Part shown: positions 1-7,091 of the stretch, piece after piece
How the letters are laid out: every line of letters begins with the position of its first letter
Position numbering within the stretch: position 1 is the first letter of the stretch
IMG/VR virus record: IMGVR_UViG_3300030329_001685
Span: 1 to 42,406 of that record
Strand: one strand, 5' to 3'
DNA from: a virus
Length of the DNA: 42,406 nt
Made by a program: the position numbers and the translations under genes
Notes under the pieces: model-generated
Seen by the model: only the letters and a program-made list of their open reading frames with translations
Database searches by the model: none
What the model was told of the DNA's origin: nothing

Positions 1-59
1 TTAGCGCCTGCGATGTTGTCTTCAATGCGAAGCAACTCTTCAGGCGATTTCGGGTCCAT
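1..59 (-). CDS. Duplicate 5' end of the helicase-loader gene (partial)
   Basis: The ATG at 59-57 and the following 19 codons are the same as the start of the DnaC-like loader at 41746-42366. The gene runs off the left edge of the window and continues at the right end once the repeat is collapsed. It overlaps the 3' end of the O-like replication gene (stop at 40) by 20 bases. The ribosome site GGAGGAG lies almost against the ATG, so the spacing is tighter than usual. Confidence 0.85.
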   Translation of the reverse strand, partial: MDPKSPEELLRIEDNIAGA

Positions 60-98
60 CTCCTCCGACTTCGGGGTAGTCCCCCCTTGATTCGCTGC
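1..98. repeat. Terminal direct repeat, left copy
   Basis: These 98 bases recur exactly at 42308-42405. The final base of the window (42406, a) differs from base 99 (t). The repeat lies inside the helicase-loader and replication-protein coding region rather than in an intergenic end. It is therefore better explained as the overlap of a circular or circularly permuted assembly than as a physical short terminal repeat, though the latter is not excluded. Confidence 0.95.
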
Positions 99-756
99 TC
101 TCTTGAGCAGACTTCCGCTTTCCTGCATTCTTACCTCCATTGGGCTCGAACAATCCTTGGTAGTTGTTTGCGACGCTGTTCTCCACCGCCGCCTTGAACC
201 GGTCCACCGGCATTCCCTCGACCTTCTTCAGGAAGGTGCGAGCGCCAACCTCTGAGTACCCTGAAGCGGGGAGCCCTTGTCTGTGCTTAACCCACAGAGC
301 AAGCGCCTCCTTCCGCACTGGGTCTTCAAGTAGGTGGGGAAATTCCTTCTTCGTCACCTCTACAAGGGTTCGCACCTTGCTAGGGACATTAGTAGGCTTA
401 GACACTTGGGCCTTCTGCCGGTGTCTCTTCTGTCTCGCAGCACCCTGCGCTCGCTTCTTAGCGGGCGAGCCGTTGTGCCGCTCAAAGTTAGGGAAGTGAA
501 TCCCGTCGTCGTCGAAGTATAGCCACCCATGCTTAGACATAGCCTCTGCGAAGCCTTTCACGCCGAGGTAACGGTCCACCCAAGAGGAGTTAACTCCCCT
601 TGCGCTGCCGTCATCGGTGTGTTGGTCGGCCCAACTCCACAGGGAGTGGAGCAGGCCGACCACTTCGTACTCGCTAAGGTCTAGGATGGAGGCGACTCCG
701 ATCACAGAGGGGTCACTCGTAAGGTTGACCCTCATCTTGATCCAGTCGCCAGCCAT
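40..756 (-). CDS. Phage O/DnaD-like replication initiation protein
   Basis: This 238-aa protein starts MAGDWIKMRVNLTSDPSVIG and contains LHSLWSWADQHTDDG and a GWLYFDDDGIHFPNFERHNG block near residues 75-95. That layout is typical of a phage replication-organiser family with an N-terminal winged helix. A Lys/Arg-rich linker near residues 98-120 leads to a second helical part around 120-205. By analogy with lambda O it would bind the phage origin and recruit the helicase loader. The next gene downstream on the circular map is a DnaC-like loader, overlapping by 20 bp, which supports the role. The family call is from pattern memory and the origin site was not identified. Confidence 0.75.
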   Translation of the reverse strand: MAGDWIKMRVNLTSDPSVIGVASILDLSEYEVVGLLHSLWSWADQHTDDGSARGVNSSWVDRYLGVKGFAEAMSKHGWLYFDDDGIHFPNFERHNGSPAKKRAQGAARQKRHRQKAQVSKPTNVPSKVRTLVEVTKKEFPHLLEDPVRKEALALWVKHRQGLPASGYSEVGARTFLKKVEGMPVDRFKAAVENSVANNYQGLFEPNGGKNAGKRKSAQESSESRGDYPEVGGDGPEIA

Positions 757-758
757 GA

Positions 759-1013
759 CTACTCCTCGGCCTCACACTTGGGCGGAACCCCGCGAAGGTC
801 CTGAGCGGTCTCCTGAACGACACGACGCTTGCCTCCGAGGTCGAAGACCTTCACGGTCTCAACCTGCAGGGGCACATTCTCCATGCAGTACAAGATCATG
901 TCTGCAAGGATGTCCTGCATGTTGCAGTCGAACTGCTTGCAGTATTCACGAATCTGGCGATGCTGCTCGTGAGTGACACGAGCGGCTACAGTGCTGTATC
1001 CACGCTTAACCAT
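759..1013 (-). CDS. Small hypothetical protein, possible ribbon-helix-helix
   Basis: This 84-aa protein has the segment STVAARVTHEQHRQIREYCK followed by a helical stretch with MQDILADMILYCMEN. A short strand followed by two helices is the layout of small ribbon-helix-helix DNA-binding proteins, but the match is weak. It is translationally coupled: its ATG overlaps the stop of the upstream gene, and its stop lies two bases before the start of the O-like gene. It sits between the recombination and replication-initiation genes. It is one of two candidates for a regulator that could bind the palindromes described elsewhere in this annotation. Confidence 0.6.
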   Translation of the reverse strand: MVKRGYSTVAARVTHEQHRQIREYCKQFDCNMQDILADMILYCMENVPLQVETVKVFDLGGKRRVVQETAQDLRGVPPKCEAEE

Positions 1014-1194
1014 TGTTGTTGTCCTCTTCAGTCTTGAAGAACTTGGTGTTGATTTCCTTTAGGCAAATCTTGCACAGGTAGTGCAGGTACTTGCCACCTC
1101 GGGTGTGGAATTCCTCCATCATCTGGTAGAGGCCTTCGTGTTCCCAATAGCGCTCGTCACACAACGAGCACCTTTCGTAGTGCAAGTCGTCCAT
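1006..1194 (-). CDS. Small zinc-finger-like protein
   Basis: This 62-aa protein contains CSLC near residue 9 and CKIC near residue 41, separated by an aromatic and acidic stretch. The two CxxC knuckles suggest a single zinc site. No enzymatic motif is visible. The start overlaps the recT stop (TGATG) and the stop overlaps the next ATG. The C-terminal codons (EDNNNG) carry the ribosome site of the following gene, the same device seen at 4276-4283. It may be a DNA or protein adaptor of the recombination operon; the function is not known. Confidence 0.65.
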   Translation of the reverse strand: MDDLHYERCSLCDERYWEHEGLYQMMEEFHTRGGKYLHYLCKICLKEINTKFFKTEEDNNNG

Positions 1195-2006
1195 CAGTCG
1201 AACAACGCGCCGTCCTCTTCCTCGTCAAAGGTGAGGCCATCAAACGCAGTCGTCTCGATCTCAGGGACCGGCACCTCTTCAGCCACAGGCTGTACGACCT
1301 CGGCTTTCTTGGCCTTCTTGGCCTTCTTCTTGGGCTTCTCCTCTACGGGAGCAGCCTCCTCTTCCACTTCAGGCACGGGGATCTCTACCCCGCCGCGCGT
1401 CTTGACCTTAGCCATGTCGAGCTTGGGGGGCTCCACAGGCGCGGTCTCGGCATTGCGAGGCGTGCGGTAGTCCTGCGCCTCTTCTGCCAACACAAGGCCC
1501 TGCAGGGCGTCAGGGAAGGAGTCACGAAGCGCGAAGCCCCGTGCCCTCATCTGCAGCATCCGGTTCGGGTACTGCTTCCACGGGCCTCCCTTGCCCCACA
1601 GGCCAGCGGTCTTGGCGTCCGCTACGCTGAAGGTGCTGATGATGGGCGTCTCAACGCCCGCTCTCTTGACGAAGCAGTAGGCAACGCGGTCGTCACCTTC
1701 GTGCTCGATCTTCTCTTGGAAGTCCTCGACAAGCCCGGTGCCCATCGCCAAGGCAAGGGCTGCATCACCGTAGATCGACGGCTTCCCGTTGATGACGGCG
1801 ATGTTCTGCAGGGATTGCATCGGGGACATCCCGATCTCCATACCCATCTGAAGGGCGATGAAGCACTGCTCGGGACGGTCAAGCCCCTTGGGTGCAAGGC
1901 CAGCCCGGATGACGGCACCCGCAAAGCGGATCATGCCGTCCATGCTGTCGAACTGAACTCCCTTGGAACCCACGGGGACATGAACAAGTTGGTTGTTATC
2001 GGTCAT
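1194..2006 (-). CDS. recT: RecT-family single-strand annealing protein
   Basis: This 270-aa protein has the classic RecT block between residues 45 and 90: ALQMGMEIGMSPMQSLQNI followed by NGKPSIYGDAALAL. A GPWKQYPNRMLQMRARGFAL segment follows near 140-160. The N-terminal two thirds form the annealing domain. The C-terminal 80 residues are acidic with a KPKKKAKKAKKAE lysine patch, a probable flexible tail. RecT-type proteins coat and anneal single-stranded DNA. The RecB/Cas4-like nuclease immediately upstream would supply 3' single-stranded ends, making a two-component recombination module. A good site, AGGAGG, precedes the ATG at 2006. Confidence 0.9.
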   Translation of the reverse strand: MTDNNQLVHVPVGSKGVQFDSMDGMIRFAGAVIRAGLAPKGLDRPEQCFIALQMGMEIGMSPMQSLQNIAVINGKPSIYGDAALALAMGTGLVEDFQEKIEHEGDDRVAYCFVKRAGVETPIISTFSVADAKTAGLWGKGGPWKQYPNRMLQMRARGFALRDSFPDALQGLVLAEEAQDYRTPRNAETAPVEPPKLDMAKVKTRGGVEIPVPEVEEEAAPVEEKPKKKAKKAKKAEVVQPVAEEVPVPEIETTAFDGLTFDEEEDGALFD

Positions 2007-2017
2007 GGTTGTGCCTC

Positions 2018-2821
2018 CTAAGCACTCTCAAACTGTTTCTGGCGACGCTTACCCCAACGGCAAACATCAAAGAACTCGCAGAACTTCTCACTGCACTTCC
2101 AGTGGTTCGGCTCTGCGGGCATATAGGCACCGCTCTGAATGATCTGAGCGGCCCTCTCGATGCGGCCTAGGGTCGCATCATGGTCACGCTGCGGCGGTGA
2201 TGTTACCGTCACACGCTTTGGCGTCTTCGTCTTGACCAAGACATCTAGGGCAAGCTCTTGAGGTCGCTCGCCGTGTGCGTCTTGTATCACGCTGTAGAAC
2301 TGCAGTCCAATGTCGTCTTGCGCATCGGTTGCTTTTGGTGTCTTGCCTCTCGTCTTGAGGTCACGGATCGTGTTGTCCTCCTCAATGACATCAGCGTATC
2401 CAACTAGAGTTAGAGGGAATCCTTCTACCTCTAGCTCTAATCTTCTCTCTACTTCTCTAGGAGATATAAGAGGAGCAAGGTCATCGTGGTGAAGTTGGGC
2501 AAGCTGGATCACTTGGTCCTTAGACCTGTCGTGTACCCCGAACTTGTCCTCCTTCTCTTCCTTAGTAAGCTCGATGTCCTCGGTGTCCCAGATAAGCTCA
2601 AAGCTATCTGCGGCGTAGTCGGCAATCGCTTCGTCAGGAAGCAATACGCCTTCCTCCAGCTTGCTTGTCAGATCGTTTTCGGCGCTCTTGTGGGTAGCGA
2701 TGCCGATGGCAGCCGCCGTCCCATACCAAGTACGCTCACCCTCAATGTACTTGCGTCGGAATGCTTCGCCGCATAGCTGCAGCAGTCGGATCTTACTCGG
2801 GCTGATCGTCGAAACATCCAT
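2018..2821 (-). CDS. PD-(D/E)XK nuclease, RecB/Cas4-like, probable Fe-S cluster
   Basis: This 267-aa protein matches the RecB/Cas4 exonuclease layout. It has His44 in GIATHKSAEN, Asp144 in VGYADVI, Asp154-x-Lys156 in IRDLKT, and Gln174/Tyr176 in LQFYS, in the order of the nuclease motifs. Cys17 near the N-terminus plus Cys243, Cys248 and Cys254 at the C-terminus form the split four-cysteine set that holds a 4Fe-4S cluster in Cas4 and AddB proteins. It probably resects DNA ends for the RecT annealing protein encoded just downstream. It overlaps the end of the upstream gene by 29 bases. No cas1 or cas2 genes or arrays are nearby, so a CRISPR role is not suggested. Confidence 0.85.
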   Translation of the reverse strand: MDVSTISPSKIRLLQLCGEAFRRKYIEGERTWYGTAAAIGIATHKSAENDLTSKLEEGVLLPDEAIADYAADSFELIWDTEDIELTKEEKEDKFGVHDRSKDQVIQLAQLHHDDLAPLISPREVERRLELEVEGFPLTLVGYADVIEEDNTIRDLKTRGKTPKATDAQDDIGLQFYSVIQDAHGERPQELALDVLVKTKTPKRVTVTSPPQRDHDATLGRIERAAQIIQSGAYMPAEPNHWKCSEKFCEFFDVCRWGKRRQKQFESA

Positions 2822-3167
2822 CGCCTATTTCCTCCAGCTTCTTCATGTGGCGCTTCTTGATGGTCTCTTCTACCTTCTGAAGCCTGCGGCGAGCACCACG
2901 AGGGAGGGCGGCAACATCAGCTAGCACATCAGCCGTGCCACGGAACAGGGCAGCCATTGTCCCGGCAAAGACCATCATGCCGAAGCCGGTGTCGAAGGTG
3001 CCCTGCTCTCCGTCAGAGACGAAGTGCTCCTCGTCTGGCTTGCGACTGAAGTATTCGCTGAGAACACCACCAGCCTTCTTCATGTCTTCAGCGTGCGTCA
3101 CTGACGCAAGCTCGACGATGCGCGTAACGATGTGATCGCGCATCTTGTCTTCATCATTCTCGTTCAT
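2793..3167 (-). CDS. Hypothetical protein upstream of the recombination nuclease
   Basis: The start at 3167 is chosen because GGAGGT sits seven bases upstream; a longer open frame continues upstream but runs antisense through rusA and has no ribosome site. The 124-aa product starts MNENDEDKMRDHIVTRIVEL. It has a central hydrophobic stretch (GFGMMVFAGTMAALFRGTAD, about residues 64-83) and a basic region (RGARRRLQKVEETIKKRHMKK) near the end. The hydrophobic stretch could be a buried helix or a weak membrane segment. It is the first gene of the leftward recombination operon. I do not recognise the family. Confidence 0.7.
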   Translation of the reverse strand: MNENDEDKMRDHIVTRIVELASVTHAEDMKKAGGVLSEYFSRKPDEEHFVSDGEQGTFDTGFGMMVFAGTMAALFRGTADVLADVAALPRGARRRLQKVEETIKKRHMKKLEEIGDGCFDDQPE

Positions 3168-3240
3168 AAGTACCTCCATTCGAGATGGTAACGATTGCGG
3201 CGTGATTTTTATAGCCGCTAAATGTAGTGTGCTTGTCACG
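3168..3240. promoter_or_regulatory. Divergent control region between rusA and the recombination operon
   Basis: This 73-base gap separates the leftward gene starting at 3167 from rightward rusA starting at 3241. It contains the palindrome-like element gtaacgattgcggcgtgat at 3188-3206 and an AT-rich patch (tgatttttatag). A weak rightward promoter could be TTGCGG (3195-3200), 17 bases, CTAAAT (3218-3223), which would overlap the palindrome. The overlap fits an operator, but this is inference. Confidence 0.4.
3188..3206. repeat. 19-bp palindrome family, copy A
   Basis: gtaacgattgcggcgtgat fits RTMACG-N7-CGTKAY. It lies 21 bases upstream of the leftward start at 3167 and 35 bases upstream of rusA. 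Other family members are at 9158, 9408, 11539, 12548, 13171 and 13403. Confidence 0.55.
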
Positions 3241-3750
3241 ATGAAAGCACTACTGGATGTGTTTGTCGAAGGGCTACCCAAGGGGCAACCTCGACCGAGA
3301 GCCCGCCGCGCCGGGAAGCATATCGTGATGTATGATCCCGGCACGGCAGACGATTGGACCAGCGCTATAAGAGCTGCGATTACTGACGCCGTTGATCTCG
3401 AAGAGCGATGGTCTGTACCCATGCTCTTGCTCAAAGGCGCTAAACCTCCGCTGTCTGTCACCATGCACTTCGTCTTTCCGCGCCCTAAGTCGCACTTAGG
3501 TACAGGAAGGAACTCTGGCGTGGTGAAAGCCTCAGCGCCGGTCATACACACGGGCAAGCCTGACATAGACAATGCAGTCAAACTCGTGCTAGATGCATTG
3601 GGAACTCCTAAGAATCCCCTGCTATACGCGGACGATTCGTGCGTTGTAAGCATCGTGGCCTCCAAGCGTTGGGCTAAACAGGACGAGCCCTCGGGGCTGC
3701 ATCTCCTCATAACAGAGTCGGGGGATCAGGCCGTGGTGGAGACAACCTGA
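3241..3750 (+). CDS. rusA: RusA-family Holliday junction resolvase
   Basis: This 169-aa protein starts MKALLDVFVEGLPKGQPRPR, with the N-terminal strand and basic loop usual in RusA. The metal-binding signature is PDIDNAVKLVLDAL, with Asp108, Asp110 and Asp118, followed by the Asp131-Asp132 pair in LYADDS. RusA proteins are dimeric endonucleases that cut Holliday junctions and branched phage DNA before packaging. The ATG at 3241 gives the usual family length, but its ribosome site is poor. It is the only rightward gene within the leftward arm and so needs its own promoter in the gap upstream. Confidence 0.88.
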   Translation: MKALLDVFVEGLPKGQPRPRARRAGKHIVMYDPGTADDWTSAIRAAITDAVDLEERWSVPMLLLKGAKPPLSVTMHFVFPRPKSHLGTGRNSGVVKASAPVIHTGKPDIDNAVKLVLDALGTPKNPLLYADDSCVVSIVASKRWAKQDEPSGLHLLITESGDQAVVETT

Positions 3751-3824
3751 CCCCCCTAGGAGGTACAACACCGCGCCAAGGCGCAGACCCATAGCCTACA
3801 CGCTGCCGCTCTACAATCCTATCA

Positions 3825-4283
3825 TCATTCCTCTGACTCCCCGGTTCCTCCGCACTTCATGCAGGTAACGGGCAGTGGGTTCTCGGGCGTGTCTAGGTCG
3901 CTAGTCATCCCATGCCCCGAGCATTCTTCGCATGGGGGCACGCGCTTTGGCAGCACCCCATGATCTTCTAGCTCTTGCATGCGGCTGTTCATCCTAGAAG
4001 CCAGTTGGCTCAAGCGAATCATAAGCCAACTGCCCGAGGTTATCTCCGTGCCCTCGATCATGGCGTCAAGCGCAGCAAAGCCTCGATCCCTAAACTCCTC
4101 GTAGTCAGCGCGCATCGTCTTCAGGATGTGCTGGACTTCCTTCTGGTTTACTTGCAGGCGACTAGCGTTCGAGGCTATGAGCTTGATTGTTTGCTCTACA
4201 TTGTTGTACTCGCCTGTTCCCTTGCCGCTAAGGGGCATGCCTACTTCATCTAGGTAGTTGGGGTCGTTGCTGTTATCAACCAT
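3825..4283 (-). CDS. Hypothetical protein with C-terminal DnaJ-type zinc knuckles
   Basis: The 152-aa form starts at 4283, preceded by AAGGAGGACAAC, rather than further upstream. The middle (residues about 30-110) is helical and probably coiled coil. The C-terminus has CEECSGHGM and CMKCGGTGE, two CxxCxGxG-type units like those of the DnaJ zinc domain, which would bind one zinc ion. The start overlaps the end of the upstream gene by eight bases, showing translational coupling. I do not recognise the full-length family. A protein- or nucleic-acid-binding adaptor is plausible. Confidence 0.7.
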   Translation of the reverse strand: MVDNSNDPNYLDEVGMPLSGKGTGEYNNVEQTIKLIASNASRLQVNQKEVQHILKTMRADYEEFRDRGFAALDAMIEGTEITSGSWLMIRLSQLASRMNSRMQELEDHGVLPKRVPPCEECSGHGMTSDLDTPENPLPVTCMKCGGTGESEE

Positions 4284-4794
4284 TGTTGTCCTCCTTCCAC
4301 GCTTGGTTGGCCTGCCAGAAATCCCAGTACGGGTTAGGGAATGTGTCGGGCATGTCGTGAATGGGGTCATGGCCTTTCATCCCAAAGGGAATGATCTTAT
4401 ATGGCGACTCCTCAATCTCTTCCCAAGCATACGCCTTCACCCACGGCTGGTCGTCTAAATACGCGCTTAGGTCTTGGTAGTTGAGCCTTGCGGCGACCTC
4501 TTTGAGAGACAACTCAACCTCCTCCTTGCCTTCCCAGATTGCTGGGCTTTTGTCTGCTAAGAACTCGTGCCAAACCAAGGGGTCTGCGCATCTAATGTCG
4601 ATGCCAAGCGGGTGTAGTCCGAAGCCGACATACACCTTCTCGTGCGTATCTACATACATGCGTTGCTGGAAAATACTCCGTGGCATCGGGTGATCGGCAA
4701 GGACATCTCCACCGAAGTTTCTCCACCAAGCAAGCGCTTCCCACGCGGTTCCATCGCTGGGGTATTTAGGTCGTTCGGGTCTGTTTGTCTTCAC
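4276..4794 (-). CDS. Hypothetical protein, tryptophan- and proline-rich
   Basis: This 172-aa protein is soluble and acidic, with many aromatic residues (WEALAWWRNFGGD near 18-30; NPYWDFWQANQAWKEDNNG at the end). There is no signal peptide, membrane segment or recognisable catalytic motif. It is coupled to both neighbours: its start touches the stop of the upstream gene, and its last codons (KEDNNG) provide the ribosome site for the gene starting at 4283. It is likely an accessory early protein; the function is unknown. Confidence 0.65.
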   Translation of the reverse strand: MKTNRPERPKYPSDGTAWEALAWWRNFGGDVLADHPMPRSIFQQRMYVDTHEKVYVGFGLHPLGIDIRCADPLVWHEFLADKSPAIWEGKEEVELSLKEVAARLNYQDLSAYLDDQPWVKAYAWEEIEESPYKIIPFGMKGHDPIHDMPDTFPNPYWDFWQANQAWKEDNNG

Positions 4795-5348
4795 TACTCA
4801 TCCTCCGGGTTGCTGGTGTCCATTCCGTTAGCTTCGTTGTGTGCATCAACACCGAAGCCCATGCCGTGCATCATTGACTCACCATCGTCGTCGTCTTCGA
4901 TCTTCTCTTCAGGCATAAGCCAGACAGAGACATACATGTACCCATAGCTACCGTTAGGCGTAGCCACGAGGTACCACGGATACGACGGGTCGTACCCTAT
5001 TAGCTCATCTGCGCTGATCTCGATCTTGTCGTAGCTGTCGCCACTAGGTGCGCGCTCCTGTAGCTCCCTAGCTAGCGCAGGCAAGATCACCTCGTCGATG
5101 CAATCAGCGAACACCGTCGTCTGATCGTGCTCCTCTGTGTCGGGTAGCTCCTTGCCCTTCCAGTCAACGAATTGTTGGCGATCAGGTAGGAACTCAAGCG
5201 CCTCGCCATCCCCGAACTTAGCTTCGGGGTAGCACTTGCTTGGCATATAGATAGCCCTCGCACTCCATGCCATGCGCATACCTGCAGGGGCAGGGGTGCA
5301 AGACCAGTACAGGCGAATAGGCTGGGGGTTAGTGTGGCTAGTTGTCAT
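4794..5348 (-). CDS. Hypothetical acidic early protein
   Basis: The 184-aa form starts at the ATG ending at 5348, preceded by AAAGGAGAACAACG; an upstream in-frame ATG at 5408 would overlap the previous gene by 71 bases and lacks a site. The C-terminal third is very acidic (EEKIEDDDDGESMMHGMGFG). An internal block, YDPSYPWYLVATPNGSYGYM (about 128-147), looks like a beta-rich core. No known domain is recognised. It overlaps the 3' end of the upstream ribbon-helix-helix-like gene by 11 bases. Confidence 0.65.
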   Translation of the reverse strand: MTTSHTNPQPIRLYWSCTPAPAGMRMAWSARAIYMPSKCYPEAKFGDGEALEFLPDRQQFVDWKGKELPDTEEHDQTTVFADCIDEVILPALARELQERAPSGDSYDKIEISADELIGYDPSYPWYLVATPNGSYGYMYVSVWLMPEEKIEDDDDGESMMHGMGFGVDAHNEANGMDTSNPEDE

Positions 5349-5571
5349 CGTTGTTCTCCTTTGTGGTTGCGATGCGTACCTGTGTGTGTACCTCAAGCGT
5401 ACCCTCACGAATGATGTGCAAAGTACACAGCCTTGTGAGGTCAGCTATAGAAAGGCCAGCCGCCTTGGCTGCAGCCTTGATCTCGTTTCGCTCCTTGCGT
5501 GACACCCTGCATGCAGCGTGGTAGCTGCGAGGCTGGTAGTCATCCGTTGAAAGCACTGTTCTTCTGGGCAT
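5338..5571 (-). CDS. Small ribbon-helix-helix-like DNA-binding protein
   Basis: This 77-aa protein has YHAACRVSRKERNEIKAAAK followed by AAGLSIADLTRLCTLHIIRE. A strand, then a charged helix, then GLSIADLTR leading into a second helix, is the pattern of plasmid MobC and CopG-type ribbon-helix-helix proteins. Such proteins bind short inverted repeats as dimers and often repress their own operon. It lies directly downstream of ardC and is coupled to the next gene. It is a candidate reader of the 19-bp palindromes in this genome. This is inferred from motif shape only. Confidence 0.6.
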   Translation of the reverse strand: MPRRTVLSTDDYQPRSYHAACRVSRKERNEIKAAAKAAGLSIADLTRLCTLHIIREGTLEVHTQVRIATTKENNDDN

Positions 5572-5580
5572 CTGTACCTC

Positions 5581-6477
5581 CTAGTACTGGATGTTGAGGA
5601 TGTGATCGGCTGCCTTCTGTCCTGCTTGCGCAGCTTGGGCAACCAGCTTCTTGTCGTCCTTGAGACGCTTCAGCCAGTTACCGATGTAAGCGGCTGAGTT
5701 GTCTATGGTGTTGTGCTCGATGCCAGCATGGGCGCAGAGGAATGCAGCACCCATCTCGGCAATAAGCTCTTCCTTGCTGTACTGGTGTGAGCCGAAGGCA
5801 TCGAAGTCGGTGATGCCTTTCCTCTTCAGCCTCTTCTCATGGCCTGTCGAATGGACAAGCTCATGGAATAGCGTGGAGTAGAACTCCTCGCTCACATCGA
5901 AGGCGTCATGCTTCGGCACTTGGATGTGATCGTGCTGCGGTGAGTAGCACGCCCGGTCGCCTCCATCGCTACGCTTAGGAGGGTTGGGGTAGCCATCGAC
6001 AATAGCTTCCGCTGTCTCGATGGGGTCGTGTGCCTCAACCTCAGTCATGTCGGGCAGGGCAAACTCTTCCCCCTCTTGCGGGTCAGCTTGCTCACTGTTG
6101 AACACGGTGAAGTATCGAGCCAGCCAGATGGGGTCCACCTGCCCTGTCTTGGGGTTGGGCTTAGCATTCTTAGGCTCATGCTTACCCCAGTACACGATCT
6201 GCGTACCCTTCTCTCCCTTGCGTACTTGACCACCTCGCTCGGTGATCTGCTTGTATGTGCCCCACCAAGGGGACTCATACCCGTCGTGCTCCTCAGTGGG
6301 CCACGACTGGATAGCCAAGAGCATCTGGTTCATCCCTCTGTAGGGGCGACCAGTGCTCAGGCTCATGTGGAATCCTTCATCTGCCCACGGCTTGCGCCAC
6401 GGGACCACCCCCTCTTCGAGGGCAGTGATGATGCGATCAGTGATGTGCTGGTAGATGTCGAACTTGGGCTTTGCCAT
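5581..6477 (-). CDS. ardC: ArdC-like antirestriction protein with zincin domain
   Basis: This 298-aa protein starts MAKPKFDIYQHITDRIITAL and continues with VPWRKPW and GRPYRGMN, the N-terminal single-strand-binding domain of ArdC. The C-terminal metallopeptidase domain has HELVHSTGH at residues 205-213 (His205, Glu206, His209) and a later glutamate (Glu241 in KEELIAEMGAAFL) as probable third zinc ligand. ArdC proteins protect incoming plasmid or phage DNA from restriction. The length is about that of plasmid ArdC, so the gene appears intact. A strong GGAGGTACAACC site precedes the ATG. Its position early in the leftward arm fits expression soon after entry. Confidence 0.88.
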   Translation of the reverse strand: MAKPKFDIYQHITDRIITALEEGVVPWRKPWADEGFHMSLSTGRPYRGMNQMLLAIQSWPTEEHDGYESPWWGTYKQITERGGQVRKGEKGTQIVYWGKHEPKNAKPNPKTGQVDPIWLARYFTVFNSEQADPQEGEEFALPDMTEVEAHDPIETAEAIVDGYPNPPKRSDGGDRACYSPQHDHIQVPKHDAFDVSEEFYSTLFHELVHSTGHEKRLKRKGITDFDAFGSHQYSKEELIAEMGAAFLCAHAGIEHNTIDNSAAYIGNWLKRLKDDKKLVAQAAQAGQKAADHILNIQY

Positions 6478-6495
6478 AGGTTGTACCTCCGTTGG

Positions 6496-6828
6496 CTAAA
6501 GGGTGTCGTTGTCTTTGTGGTCTAGGTAGTTCTCCCGCTCAGCGATCTCCTCATCGGAGGGGAGTATGGATGCGATACGGTCGGGCGTCAGCTTCAGGTC
6601 ATAGTGACCGTCTTCAGCTACGATGTAGTGATTGCCTACTGGTACCGAGTGGTACTGTGAGGCAGTCACCTTGTAGAGCGAAAGCTGTGTCTCGCACAGA
6701 TCTTCCATCGCTCGCTGCGTAAAGCCGATCAACTCCTGCATGTTGCTGAAGTCGAGGATCAGTCTTACGCATCGGTCTTCTGTCTTGGGTAGGTGGGGAT
6801 ACACTGGCTTGTGGCTACCTGCTGTCAT
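6496..6828 (-). CDS. Hypothetical early protein
   Basis: This 110-aa soluble protein has a central mixed segment (CVRLILDFSNMQELIGFTQR, about 20-39) and a charged C-terminus (EEIAERENYLDHKDNDTL). No cysteine pairs, membrane segment or catalytic motif is seen. It is the gene immediately upstream of ardC on the same strand and may be co-expressed with it. Its ATG overlaps the stop of a 25-aa open frame. The function is unknown. Confidence 0.6.
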   Translation of the reverse strand: MTAGSHKPVYPHLPKTEDRCVRLILDFSNMQELIGFTQRAMEDLCETQLSLYKVTASQYHSVPVGNHYIVAEDGHYDLKLTPDRIASILPSDEEIAERENYLDHKDNDTL

Positions 6829-6902
6829 TTCTTATCCTTGGGCTTGGGCTTGGGGAAGGTCAGGTACTTCATGAAGTTCCAAGGGAGCGGCTTCTTGCTC
6901 AT
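6825..6902 (-). CDS. 25-aa coupled mini-protein, proline/lysine tail
   Basis: A short frame of 25 codons starts at the ATG ending at 6902 and stops at 6825. It is overlapped by ATGA at both ends: its start overlaps the stop of the upstream gene and its stop overlaps the ATG of the next. A ribosome site, GAGGAGC, lies in the end of the upstream gene. The product starts MSKKPLPWNFMKYL and ends in a repeated KPKPK tail. It fills the only gap in an otherwise continuous chain, which argues that it is translated. No function can be assigned. Confidence 0.55.
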   Translation of the reverse strand: MSKKPLPWNFMKYLTFPKPKPKDKK

Positions 6903-7090
6903 GCTTGCTCCTCATCTTCGTTCAGGGACTCATTGATCTGGCGAAGGCCCTTGGCGTAACCAAAGAGGCGCTCCCAATGCATCCTGTATGCGTCATTGCC
7001 GCTAGATTCCTGACCAAGCAGAGACACCGCTTGCATTAGCTCGATTAGCGCAGCGTCAAGATGCTTCTTAGCCTCATCAACCTTGCTCAT
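6899..7090 (-). CDS. Small helical hypothetical protein
   Basis: The 63-aa form starts at 7090 (MSKVDEAKKHLDAAL), with GGAGGCGTAGC upstream; a longer frame from 7174 would overlap the upstream gene extensively. The protein is almost entirely helical by composition and ends ESLNEDEEQA. Those last codons carry the ribosome site and ATGA overlap for the next mini-gene. It resembles the other small genes of this cluster in size and coupling. The family is not recognised. Confidence 0.6.
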   Translation of the reverse strand: MSKVDEAKKHLDAALIELMQAVSLLGQESSGNDAYRMHWERLFGYAKGLRQINESLNEDEEQA

Positions 7091-7091
7091 G

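Noticed and set aside
1-98. T7-type physical terminal repeat
   Set aside because: Only 98 bases long and inside overlapping replication genes; an assembly overlap of a circular map is more likely without read data.
2183-2201. Eighth palindrome candidate gtcacgctgcggcggtgat in the RecB-like gene
   Set aside because: One arm base breaks the consensus (GGTGAT) and it is inside a coding region away from any start; chance cannot be excluded.
2018-2821. RecB/Cas4-like nuclease as part of a CRISPR system
   Set aside because: No cas1, cas2 or repeat-spacer array was seen; the recT neighbour points to a recombination module.
3168-3710. Long minus-strand open frame extending the gene at 2793-3167 upstream to 3710
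   Set aside because: It runs antisense through rusA, has no ribosome site at the far start, and GGAGGT before 3167 marks the real start.
3758-3775. Strong ribosome-like site aggaggtacaac on the plus strand after rusA
   Set aside because: No start codon follows within a usable distance and the frame beyond is closed; it may be a relic of a lost gene.
3780-3795. gcgccaaggcgc as a terminator between convergent genes
   Set aside because: The stem is short with a two-base loop and no T run follows.
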